Shown here piece by piece: positions 11,464 to 21,186 of a stretch of 64,000 nucleotides of DNA. The notes beneath the pieces are model-generated. The model made no database searches. It worked only from the letters and a program-made list of their open reading frames with translations, and was not told the DNA's origin. Both the position numbers and the translations under genes were made by a program. Position 1 is the first letter of the stretch, and each line of letters starts with the position of its first letter. Source of the DNA: Cornus controversa (lineage: Eukaryota > Streptophyta > Magnoliopsida > Cornales > Cornaceae); NCBI GenBank assembly GCA_026545225.1, contig CM048849.1, positions 11,023,541-11,087,540 on the forward strand, written 5' to 3'.

Positions 11464-11508
11464 TGTTGGTATGGGCCGTTCACGCTATCCAGGGGCCGCC
11501 ACGTATGT

Positions 11509-11630
11509 CCACGTGGCAATGGGCTCACTTTGACTTTTCCTCCATTTTGAGCTCCCACAGCAGGTCCACGTGGCAATGGGCCCACTTTGACTTTTCCTTC
11601 ATTTCGAGCTCCCTCAGCAATTCCACGTGG
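11509..11630 (+). promoter_or_regulatory. Three perfect G-box (CCACGTGG) repeats in LTR U3
   Basis: CCACGTGG occurs at 11509-11516, 11566-11573 and 11623-11630, each followed by CAATGGG, at exact 57-bp spacing inside a triplicated unit. CACGTG is the core bound by plant bZIP and bHLH factors in light and ABA/stress promoters. In the 3' LTR the first and third copies have changed to CCACATGG and CCATGTGG and only the middle one remains. Binding here is inferred, not shown. Confidence 0.7.
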
Positions 11631-11899
11631 CAATGGGACCACTGACTTTTTTTTCTCTTAATCGAGCCCCCCACGGACAAAACATTTCCATTGAGCTCCT
11701 TCTCAAATAAGGGGATTCTAATCGAGCTCCTTCGAGGGAAAGTCTCTACCGAGCGCTTCCTCGGATAGAGCATTTCCATCGAGCTCCTTCTCAACTAGGA
11801 GATTCTAATCAAGCTCCTCTGAAGGAAAGTCTCCATTGAGCGCTTCCTCGGATAGAGGATTTCAATCGAGCTCCTTCCCTCATTATGTAGGGCACGCCT

Positions 11900-12295
11900 C
11901 CGAGGTGTGATCGCCTTTCTTTGGCGAGTCGTTCTCTACTGATGATACTTCGCGGAGGTCCTCTCTACGGATCAACCTCTATTTTGCAAGGAGGCATTCC
12001 TCTCTACGGATAAAACCTTGCGAGGAGTTCCTCTCTACAGATAAACCTCAAACGAGTCTCCTTCCTTTCATTTGGATAAGTCTCGGATGGTGATGAGCTC
12101 CTCTCTACGGATAAACATCACAGGAAATCCTCTGTACGAATCAATTTCTCTAAAGCGATGAGGCACTCCTCTCTACGGATAAAACCTCGCGGAGGTCCTC
12201 TCTACGGATCAACCTCCATTTTTACGAGGAGTTCCTCTCTACGGATAAACCTCTTTTTACGAGGAGTTCCTCCCTACGGATAAACCTCGTGGCAC
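11900..12295 (+). repeat. Degenerate short tandem repeats in LTR U3
   Basis: About ten irregularly spaced copies (about 25-45 bp apart) of a unit like GAGGAGTTCCTCTCTACGG followed by ATAAACCTC. The same array is present in the 3' LTR at about 23685-24020. The variable spacing fits an LTR enhancer-type minisatellite. Confidence 0.75.
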
Positions 12296-12587
12296 TCCGC
12301 GCTCCTATGGAGGGTAAGAGCTCAGATCACTACCTTATAGGAACCAAGGGCTTGGGTTCGGAGGCTGGAGTCCAAGGTACGCTAAATCCGTGACGGACCT
12401 CATTTCTAGTTAGGATGAGGACCTTGCATCATAGATTGGCCTGTCACATAGGAAAGAAGATAACCAGGTGAGGTGAACGAATCCCCTTTTCTGACAAGTA
12501 CAATCTCAGCCCTTGCTCCACAGATATTTACCACAGATATTTATCACCGCAAAACCTCGACCATTGGTGAGAAAATACATTTTTGCC

Positions 12588-12595
12588 TATAAATA
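12588..12595 (+). promoter_or_regulatory. LTR TATA box (Tat element)
   Basis: TATAAATA follows GCC and precedes ATGAGAGAAATG. It lies about 250 bp before the LTR end and is repeated in the 3' LTR at 24316-24323. Confidence 0.6.
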
Positions 12596-12840
12596 ATGAG
12601 AGAAATGTAGAGAACCAGGATCGGGACAAAAGGACAGGACAAAAAGAACCTTTTTCTTAAATAATCTCCAGTACACTCCAGATTTTCTCTTTTCTTACCA
12701 AATTCCTCCCCTCTTCTTACAATCCACCTAGAACAGTGGGCTCCTCTGTGACAGCTTGGACTCCTACCGGGACCCGCTCTCTGGCAACCATCATCGTGGA
12801 AAGTTTGACTTCAGTTTTAACAGAACCTACTATAAACATT

Positions 12841-12858
12841 TGGCGACTCCACTGGGGA
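12841..12858 (+). other. Primer binding site of the Tat element
   Basis: TGGCGACTCCACTGGGGA begins two bases after the LTR end, where the tRNA primer site belongs. It is not the Met-tRNA type used by other elements here. I did not assign the tRNA. Confidence 0.7.
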
Positions 12859-12874
12859 AGCAATCTTTGCCACT

Positions 12875-14374
12875 ATGAGTCTGCAAAACCAGCCAGCAAG
12901 CCAAGCACAGCCCATTGACCGCGAGGTCCCTCCAGAACAAAGCGCAAGCAACGTACCACTTGTGCCAGATCATAGAGCTCGCTCTGCGTCTCGGGCTCGT
13001 TCCTCATCGCGATCATCTCAAGGAGGAAGTACCGAGCTATCCCATAGTATGGATCAACTCGAACAAAATCAAGCCCAGATTATGACCGCGCTTCATAACA
13101 TGGCGGCCAATAGGAAAAGGGTTGATGACGAGCGAGAAGCAGTCACGCCGGCACAAGCATTCGCCTATGTGGATTCTCCGACGTGTTCAAGAATCGTGAT
13201 ACCTGAATCATCATTTCGTGGCTCTCAAAGAGCCCTGGCTCCGCGCCGCATCCCGGTACGACGAGCATTGTTTACAACTCCCCTAGACGCGGAGCATCCG
13301 TACGAACAGACCTGCAGGGTGACATGCCCCACCGCCAGGGTCGAGCCGGACCCCCTAACGGCACCCTATGCCATGGTGGCAGAGGTTAGAGCCCTTCTGA
13401 GTGCTGAATGGAACAATCAAGTCTTGGATATAAAGGCCGAGCCACCGTATTCCCGAGCTGTAGCTGCCCTCCCTTATCCTGAATGCTATTTGCAACCCAA
13501 ATTTCTGAAATTTGATGGAAGAAAAGGAAATCCGCGTGAGCACGTGGTAAGATTCATTGAATCTTTGGGGAGACACGCCCACGATCATAATCTTCGACTG
13601 CGGGAGTTTTCTAAAACTCTAACAGACAGAGCTTACAAGTGGTATGTTAATTTAGAGCTTGACTCTATCATCACTTGGGGACAGCTCGTTGCACACTTCC
13701 ACGCCAAGTTCTTCTAGGCAGTGGAAAAGATTACTACGCTCTCTTTGATAAAGGAGGTCCAGGGGCAACAGGAGGCCCTGTCCGATTATGTCCGACGCTT
13801 CCATAATCAAGCTATGGAGTGTTATAAAAATACCAATGAAGAGGAGTTGGCCAAAATTTGCGTCCAGGGGATGCAAAGGGATTACCGAATTCATTTGGTA
13901 AATCTCAAACTGCATTCATTTGCCGAGTTGATCACTACAGTGAGAAATTTAGCAAAGGATGTGACTGCCGCTGTCGGAAACTTGATAGTAGAGGAGAATC
14001 GAGGGAGACGAAGACCCGTGGTGTTAGTCGTCGAGGAACGTAACACCAAAAGAGCGACAGGGGGACGGGCCCCTCGACATCCAGATTCTTTGCCGCCGCC
14101 TTTCCCTTGCCCCCCCGAGCAGGTAGTGGCAATTGTTAACTAATGGATAGCTGATGAGTCAATTACACTACCCGAGGTGGAAACTCTACCCACGCCTGAG
14201 CAGGAGCGCCACCCGCGCTTCTGCATGTATCATCGCCACTGTCGTCACCCGACGTACAATTGTTGGGCCCTGAGAAACATGTTTCAATAGTGGATTATAA
14301 GAAAAGAGTTAACCCTGGACCCGCCCGATATCAGGAGTAACCCATATCCCACTCATGAGCATAATGTAGCGGCG
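12875..14374 (+). pseudogene. Tat gag (broken)
   Basis: The ATG at 12875, 17 bp after the primer site, opens a Ser/Arg-rich N-terminus of about 200 residues. The conserved gag core follows (LKFDGRKGNPREHVVRF-type text near 13500, then a helical region to about 13980). A knuckle-like motif FCMYHRHCRHPTYNC lies near 14217-14262. All lie in one frame but are cut by TAG at 13715, TAA at 14141 and TAG at 14288. The first and last are CAG-to-TAG type changes. Gag forms the particle that packages element RNA. With three stops no full gag can be made without read-through. Confidence 0.85.
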
Positions 14375-15475
14375 ATGTTGGTATCACACGAAGAAGATGA
14401 AAGACTTGACCCCCAGGCGTTGGCAGTAGCGCTGGTGGATGAGGAGTATAGCCGGGCCTTTAATTTATTAGAAGAGCCGCGAATCAGGATGGTTCTGGAC
14501 CAGCTCGAATTATCATCTCTCGCGCAAAGAGAAGTTGCGAGGGTCCTCGTGCGGGTTATGGGTGAGCTAGTGCGAGAAACACCCTCGGTATGTGAGGTAC
14601 TTGAACCGCTCGAAACAAAAGGGGCAGTTACATTCACGGAGTCAGACAAAGAAGTCCAAGTACCAAGTAATCGGCCGTTGTACGTCCCTGCTGTTCTTAA
14701 CGGGGTTGAGTTGAAGAGAGCTTTCATGGATAATGGCTTGTCTTTGAACGTGATGCCTCTATCCATTTTTGAAAGATTTGGTTTGCGAAAAGATTGCCTG
14801 GTACAAAAATCCATTGAAATTATGGGATTTATGAGCAGCTCGTTGAAAACCGAGGGCTACGTGGTGGCCCAACTCAAGATCGACAAATTCTCAGCCCTTA
14901 CCAAATTTCATGTTATAGATGCAGAGACCTCGTACCATCTTTTGATCGGGCGAGGATGGATGCATGAGTTCGGGGTGGTCCCGTCGTCATATCACCAGTG
15001 TATGAAAGGGACTCTAAAAGGGAAAAACGTTATGGTCCCGTGCTAGGACCGACCCTTTTTGGTTGGTGAGGTACACATGGCTGAAGCCAAATTCTTTCAA
15101 GAGCTCGATGAAGATGCTGGTGTACCCATGAAATTCCGCACTACTCCGCTACCCAAGTGGAAGGATTTGTAGCCCGAGCCTGAGTGGAGCGCAAAAAAAC
15201 TGAAGTCGAACCCTGACAAATCCGAACCCCAAAAGGCTAAGGCAAAGCTCGCGGTACCCCCACGAAAAACGGCATACACCGTCAAACGTTACTTCCTCCC
15301 GGATGGAAGAGTGGCATATCGTTCATGACGGTGCGAGGGGTCTGAGTTCCTCCCCGAAATATCTGATCCCTTCGAGGTCGATGAAAGCTGGGCGACACAA
15401 GAGCTTCATGACGCGTCAGAGCTAAAGGAAGTTGATCTAGCTGATGATGGAGTCCCGCGGATTACATAGAAAAAA
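14375..15475 (+). pseudogene. Tat aspartic protease and linker (broken)
   Basis: Same frame as gag. Residues around 14700-15000 show a retropepsin-like fold signature. The active-site turn reads FMDNGLSLNVMP where D-T/S-G is expected, so the catalytic triplet is altered to DNG. The flap/C-terminal motif appears as HLLIGRGWMHEFGVVPS. Stops occur at 15044, about 15170, about 15326 and 15468. The linker after 15046 carries a Lys-rich acidic stretch and leads into RT. It would release gag and pol enzymes from the polyprotein in an active element. As it stands it is inactive. Confidence 0.8.
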
Positions 15476-16393
15476 ATGCGAGACTTGCTGGTACTGTTAC
15501 TCAAGAAGTATAGAGATGTTTTTGCTTGGACATATGAAGAAATGACAGGATTAGACCCTCGGTTAGTCTCTCATCACCTCAATATTCGGCACGGTGCCAC
15601 ACCAATTAAACAATCTTCGAGGAGTTTCAGGCCAGAGTTAGAGCTTCAAATCAAGGAGGAGGTGCAGAAGCTCCTGGCTGTAGGATTTATCAAGCCCATT
15701 TTACATCCTACTTAGCTCGCCAACATTGTACCCGTGAAGAAAAAGAATGGTAAAATTCGGGTGTGTGTAGACTTTCGAGATTTGAATGCCACATGCCCGA
15801 AAGATGATTTTCCATTACCAAATATTGACACTATGATAGACTCCGCGGCGGGTCTTAAGATGTTTTCTTTCATGGATGGGTACAGCGGGTATAACCAAAT
15901 TAGAATGGCCAAGGAAGATGCGGAGAAGACAGCATTTCGAACTCCGTTGGGCAACTTCTATTTTACAGTAATGCCATTTGGTTTGAAGAATGCAGGTGCA
16001 ACCTACCAGCGAGCTATGACAGCCATCTTCCATGATATGCTTCATCAAAGTGTGGAAGATTATATTGACGACTTGGTGGTCAAATCACACCATCGAGAGG
16101 CAAACCTCGCCGATTTGGAGCGCGTCTTCTGCCGATGTCGAGCTTACAATTTGCGAATGAACCCTTTTAAATGTACTTTTGGAGTTAGCGCGGGAAAGTT
16201 CTTAGGATTCGTTGTGCATGAGAGGGGAATTGACGTTGATCGTACGAAAGCAAGGTCTGTTATAGATATGTCTCATCCTCAGACCTTAAAGCAGCTAAAG
16301 AGCTTTATCGAAAAAGTTTCCTATCTTCGGCGTTTTATTCCCGCCTTAGCAGAAATGTCTCATTCGTTCGATTCGCTAACAAAGGGAAAATGA
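15476..16393 (+). pseudogene. Tat reverse transcriptase (broken)
   Basis: Motifs appear in the usual order: VRVCVDFRDLNATCPKDDF-type palm entry (about 15755), FSFMDGYSGYNQI (about 15866), MPFGLKNAGATYQR (about 15970), the catalytic YIDD at 16061-16072, and FLGFVVHERGI (about 16200). All are in one frame. A TAG at 15713 replaces a residue just before the NIVPVKKKNGK block, and a TGA ends the open segment at 16391. The catalytic aspartates are intact, so decay is by nonsense change and not active-site loss. Confidence 0.9.
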
Positions 16394-16868
16394 GCCTTCT
16401 GCTGGCTCCTTGAGCACAAAAGGGCATTCTAGCGAGTAAAGGTCGCTATCTCTTCACCGATTACTATGATTGCTCCTAAGGCAGGGGTTGCTTTAAAGCT
16501 TTACTTGACCTCCACTTCGAGATCGGTCGGTGCATTGTTAGCCCAAGAATTCTGGGGTCAAGAATGCCCAGTTTATTACATTAGTAGAATTATAAAGGAT
16601 GCAGAGACAAGGTACTCCCCCATTGAAAGACATTGTTTATCTCTCATTTTCGCGGCCAGAAAGCTTCGGCATTACTTTTTGTCGCATACGGTCGAGCTCA
16701 TGACAAAATGCAATCCTTTGAGATACATGTTGTCCCGGCCCATCCAGTCAGGTCGCATGGCGCGATGGCTCCTCTTGCTGCCTGAGTTTGAAATCAAATG
16801 CCTCACTCCTAAGGCCATATTGAGCAAGGCTCTGGCGAACCTCATTGCTCAATTTCCTTCGGGGGAGC
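16394..16868 (+). pseudogene. Tat RNase H, first copy
   Basis: The same frame continues after stops at 16391 and about 16430. It shows the LTR-element RNase H pattern: a SVGALLAQE segment, PVYYISR, then RYSPIERHCLSLIFAARKLRHYF and an SRPIQSGRMARW segment. This is the usual gypsy RNase H that trims the RNA/DNA hybrid during reverse transcription. Expected acidic residues are partly replaced: the first strand reads LYLTST where Y-x-D is common. It is likely degenerate. Confidence 0.75.
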
Positions 16869-17226
16869 TCGGGCCACTAGATGATGATCTGCCAGGCGAG
16901 GAGCTAAATTGTTCATGCTTGGCTAAAGTTGAGGAGGAATGGACTTTAGCTTTCAATAGGTCCTCGACCTCTAGAGGAGGAGGAGCAAGAGTGGTCCTGA
17001 CGTCTGAGGCCGGCGAAAAGAAAAGTTTTTCATATAAACTCGACTTTGCGTGCACAAACAATGAGTCAGAATATGAAGCTTTCATCCTTGGTCTCTTGGT
17101 TGCGCGAGAGCTCGTATCAAAAGGTTACGAGTCAAAGGGGACTCAAAATTGGTGATAAAGCAAACCAACGGGGAGTACGCTGTGCGAGAGCCATCTTTGG
17201 CGGCTTATAGAGGCATACTTTAGAAA
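16869..17226 (+). pseudogene. Tat archaeal-type second RNase H (aRNH), frameshifted
   Basis: WTLAFNRSSTSRGGGARVVL (about 16942) and TNNESEYEAFILGL (about 17056) match the aRNH pattern W-x-L-x-F-D-G-S and T-N-N-x-A-E-Y-E-A. The catalytic aspartate of the first motif reads Asn here (FNRS). Near 17125-17130 the frame slips by one. The remaining text (KGDSKLVIKQ-type, then a TAG at 17221) continues in the integrase frame. The presence of aRNH is a Tat-clade hallmark. Confidence 0.8.
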
Positions 17227-18960
17227 TTGAGCCAGAGTTTTGAGGAGCTATTAGTAGAGTACGTGCCTCGTTCTAATAATCGTCATGCTGACGCATTGGC
17301 AACTTTGGCATCCAAGATGGAAATTCCAAACGAGGTCATTTCGATACAAATTCAAAAGAAGACTTCTTCGTGTCGAAGTAGCGAGGAAAGGGACCTCGAG
17401 GAGTCTGATTGGCGAGCTCCTATCGAGGCACAGCTCGGAGGTAACCCATCAGGGATCCCTCTCATAGCCCTCAAAGACTTCCTGATTTATCAGGGGGTCC
17501 TTTACTATCGAGCTCCGGGAGGGCTCCTTATGAAATACATTGGTGAGGTAGAGGGTCGTTCTATCTTGGACTTGGTTCATGAGCAATCTTGTGGAGCAGT
17601 GGAAATAAGTATTTATAGACGGCTTCAGAGACGGGGCTATTATTGGCCATCAATGACTGAAGAGGCCAAGGCTAAGCAAGAGACTTGCTTAGATTGCACA
17701 GAGGCGCGAGACAAGCTTGAATGTTTCGTAACTTCGGTGGACCAGGATTGGCGAGCTCCGTTCTTTGTCTTCTTTCAAACAGGGACACTGCCTCTCGATC
17801 GTATCGATGCTTTAAAGATAAAAAGAAGAGTTAAACGATTCGAGTTGATTGAGGGTCAACTCTTTAAAAGAGGATTTGGTGAAAGGCTCATTCGATGCCT
17901 TGGAAAGATTGATGCCCAGCATGTCATGGAAGAGTTGCATGATGCGGAGCATCAAGGAGGTGTGAAGCTCTATACGCATCTCATAAGGCTGGGATATTAC
18001 TGGCCCACCATGGAGAGGGATTGCAAGGAGCATACCAAGCGTTGTCGATCATGTCAAATTCATGATCATCGAATCCACACTCCTGCTACAGAGCTTCATC
18101 TGATTATTACCCCATGGCCATTTCATACTTGGGGTATGGATTTGATTGGACCAATCTCGCCCAAGTTAAAAGGGAATATGTGGGTCCTCACTGCAACTGA
18201 AATGTATACAAAGTGGGTAGAAGCGATACTTTTAAAGAAAGTGACATGCCCAGCTATCGTGAACTTTATAAAGGAGCACATTATCTGCCGTTTCGGGATT
18301 TCGAAGGTTATTTTGAGCGATAATGGGACGTCTTTTGTCAATAGTCAAGTTAGGCGTTTGATGGACCAATATGACATCCTTCATCATAGATCTACCCCGT
18401 ACTATCCCCAGGGAAATGGACAGGCTGAGGCTACTAACAAGATCCTACTTCGAATCCTCAGTCGGACTCTAGAGGATTTCTAACACAAATGGGCCGACCA
18501 TCTCATTCTTGCCTTATGGGCCTATCGGAGTTCGTCCAAATGATCTACACTCGCTTCGCCGTTCTCAATTGTATATGGGACCGAGGCTCTATTGCCAGCC
18601 GAGCTTGCTGTCCCCTCGGCGAGTCTCGCTGAGCGAAGTCAATTGGAGCGCGAAGCAGAGCTCGAAGTTTTGGATGAACGTAGAGAGCGAGCTAGTGAGC
18701 ACACGAAGGTATATCAAGCAAGGGTAGTTCGAGCCTACAACGCCTTGGTAAGACCTCGAAATTTTTGAGAAGGTGATCTAGTTTTAAAAGCCACCCCACA
18801 TGTAATGCGAGGCCTTGCAGCTCCAAAGTTTACACCTAAATGGGAAGGACCTTATTAAAATCGTTTGAGGTTGGATATTACAAAATAGGCGAGCTAGGAG
18901 CTGAAATGGTAACAGCCATGTTAAATGTCAAGTGGCTTAAGGCGTATTTTAGTTACAATG
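17227..18960 (+). pseudogene. Tat integrase with doubled N-terminal module
   Basis: After a short tether (NNRHADALATLAS) two similar blocks follow. Each has a DWRAP start, an LIYQGVLYYR/LIEGQLFKRGF strand, an H-x-C/H region, and RRGYYWPSM or RLGYYWPTM before C-x2-C. The first block (17410-17700) has lost its second histidine (HEQSCGAVE). The second (17750-18060) keeps H-x3-H and CRSCQ. The catalytic core has D at 18139 (GMDLIGP), D at 18319 (SDNGTSF) and E at 18427 (GQAEATNK). A TAA at 18481 ends the open segment. C-terminal sequence (RAYNALVRPRNF, KATPHVM, KFTPKWEGPY) continues with further stops and shifts to about 18960. Confidence 0.85.
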
Positions 18961-19270
18961 ATAATAAGGTTGCCTTAGCTTGATCTATATAGTGCATTAG
19001 TTCCTTTTTGAATTTTGAGTTTTAGAAGAGATAAGTTGTGTAAACTTTCGGATCTTCCAATGATAGTGCAACATTTGTGCTTTGAGCTCATGAGTTGAAT
19101 GAGGAATGTTGCATGAATAAGTTCGTGTACTGAAAGCAATATATACATGCACAAATAGCAAAAGGAGATCTTTCTGTATTGCAAATCAAAGGTTTATGTA
19201 CAAAAGAGCATGCATTGCTCGAAAACAAAGGAACTTGTGTACAAAGAAAAAAAACTAGATGTACATCAGA
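18961..19270. other. Gap between Tat integrase and antisense gene
   Basis: No open frame of note. It holds the end of sense pol on one side and, read on the minus strand, would be the 3' untranslated region of the antisense gene. No polyadenylation signal was singled out. Confidence 0.5.
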
Positions 19271-20400
19271 CTAAGGAAGGTCTGTAGGAGGCATCTCGGC
19301 AGGCCCCATTCGGGCCATCACAGCATCAATGTCGAGCTTCAACTGCTGGATGTCAGCTTGGTCTTTTTCGATCTCAGCTTTGTAATTTCTAACCCCTACC
19401 TCGAGCTCTTTCAATTTCACCTCTTTAACCTGAAGAAGGGCTTCTTTGTCGCCAAGTTGATCACGCAGGCCACGAAGGTGCCTCAGTTCAACCTCTCTTT
19501 GCTCGTACTTCCTCACCCTTTTGAGCCCCTGTTTCAGCCATTCTATTTTTACTTGAGCTCGTTCAAGAACCCGAACGATACCATCAAGTTGGTCAAAATT
19601 CGAGGCATCGAGATGTTTGGTCGAAGCCTGGCGAAGAAGTAGGACTCCTCGGCATAATTTGTTATATACAAAGACTAAAAATTCTGCATCATAGTCCAAG
19701 TCTTCGAAGGTCTCCGGGTGGTCAGCCTTCAGTTGAGCAAGGAGTAGAGCACGGGAAGGCCTAACGAGGGCACCCCCCCATGATTCCAGTGAAGCCTTAA
19801 CATTTAAAGGATTTGTAGTAGGCTCAAGTGGATTATCTTCAGGTACAGAAATAAAAATTGAAGCTGAGATTGAAGGCATTGCAAGTGTAAGGGAAGGCCT
19901 TGGCGTCGAGGTCAATCCAGCTGGGCGAGGACCTACATTCCTACCCAGCCTAGGACTCACCATTGCTCCAATGGGACGAGGAGTAGTAATAGTCCCAAAT
20001 GTCTGAGGAGCAGAGGAGATCAGTTATCCAAAAGACCTGAGGAGAATGCGGCGCCTGGGAGGAGACTCTGGAAGCGAGGCTGTGGCACCCGCGCTCGAAG
20101 TGGCTGCAGGAATAGATGGAGGGCTCGCTAGAGGATCGTAAGTAGGGGGCTAAAACACCTCCTCGGTGACCTTGGATTGGGGGCCCAGAATTTTAACACT
20201 TGGGCTCTCACCCCTTTTGCTATTTGTTTCCTCCTCTAACTCCAGAGATTGAAAAGAGCCCTGTTCGTCCTCTGCAGTGGTTCGAATTTCTGTGGTAGGT
20301 CTATCAAGGGCCCCCCTTTCACCTTCCTCAGCCCGAGCTGAATCTCCGTGGGGTGCCAGTGAGTCTCCGGCAAGTCCCTCAAAAGGGACATCTCTATCTT
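19271..20400 (-). pseudogene. Antisense gene, 3' exon: Pro/Ser-rich linker and coiled-coil tail
   Basis: This exon begins just after a CAG acceptor (20401-20402) and continues the frame of the preceding exon with matching phase 1. The first part is acidic and Pro/Ser-rich. The last ~130 residues (19270-19650) are a long heptad-like helix rich in Leu, Glu and Lys (LKQGLKRVRKYEQREVE, then KEALLQVKEVKLKELEVG), a clear coiled coil. The natural stop follows MPPTDLP at 19271. Two in-frame stops interrupt it, TAG at 20150-20152 and TAA at 20024-20026. The tail suggests self-association or partner binding, by inference only. Confidence 0.65.
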
Positions 20401-20495
20401 CTGAAAGCAAAGGTGAAGGGAGGAAATGTCGTTAAAAAAGGAGAGTTAATACATTTTGATAACAAGAAAGAGCAAAATTTTATGATGGATTTTAC
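20401..20495 (-). other. Candidate GT-AG intron in antisense gene
   Basis: Minus-strand sequence GCAGAG|GTAAAATCC ... TTTGCTTTCAG|AAGATAGAG, 95 nt, T-rich before the acceptor. Removing it joins two different genomic frames with exact phase (G plus AA gives GAA) and bypasses a stop. That is good internal evidence for real splicing in the ancestor. Confidence 0.7.
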
Positions 20496-21186
20496 CTCTG
20501 CCAAGGCTTAATGGAGATGGACTAGCCTCGCTGTCTGATTCATCTCGAAGAGATGTTTGCACATGAGCAAGCTCTTTCCCCCTGCCATGCCTTGAAAGGC
20601 TAACGGACACCCCTGCGCTCGAAATAGGAGTGAGCTCATCCAACACTCCTAGAGTTTGGTCAGGAGGATTCGATAACACCCCTAAGGTGTTTAAGTCATC
20701 CTGAGGCACCTCCAGCCCACTTTCAGGAGGTAAGCTTGAGAGGGGTGGGATTTGAACTCCTGAAATCGCTTCAGATATTTGAGGAGGAGAAGGAGGAGAC
20801 TCCAAGGGGCAACTAAGGTGGGGGCTGATTGAGTGACCTGAAAGGTTAGAGCATACAAAATTTTTTATTTTCAAGCTTATTTTTAGATAAAATAAAGGAA
20901 GTTTGTTTTCAGTTGGTTGAAGTTCATTTACCTTAGCCTTCTTGGCGAGTCCAGAAGCAGGGACAAAGGAGGCAACATTGGCTTCAGCTCCTCGTTTGTT
21001 CCTGCCCACTCGAGGAGCTACAGGGCCTTTTGGTGGCACGGAGCTTCTCAGAATAACCACATTAGTGGGAACACTTGTGTTTATGTCCGACTGAGAGGAA
21101 GTGTGGCCCAAAGGCAAGAGCCCTTGAGTTGTGCATAGATGCCCTCGAGAAGCTGGATCCGCCCTATTGCAGAAGATAGAATTCCT
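20496..21186 (-). pseudogene. Antisense gene, middle region with KKAK cluster
   Basis: This continues the frame of the PMD-like region through a TAA at 21187-21189. The next Met is at 21117. The translation is Ser/Pro/Val-rich with a basic patch (GLAKKAKV at about 20930, possibly a nuclear signal). An Asp/Glu/Pro-rich stretch then leads to DESDSEASPSPLSLGR at the exon end. A second GT-AG pair (20838-20931, 94 nt, with CTAAC before the acceptor) looks like an intron, but its removal shifts the frame. Retention keeps the frame open, so its status is unclear. Confidence 0.55.

Larger units (their letters stand above)
11464..12838 (+). repeat. 5' LTR of the Tat element
   Basis: Matches the 3' LTR at 23192-24566 end to end with equal length. 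U3 opens with three 57-bp repeats bearing G-boxes. It continues with an array of short degenerate repeats around CTCTCTACGGATAAACCTC, and has a TATA box at 12588. The primer site follows at 12841. Confidence 0.92.

Noticed and set aside
11900-12295. CRISPR-like array
   Set aside because: The spacing is irregular, the repeats are degenerate, the array lies within an LTR and is duplicated in the other LTR, and the genome is a plant nuclear one.
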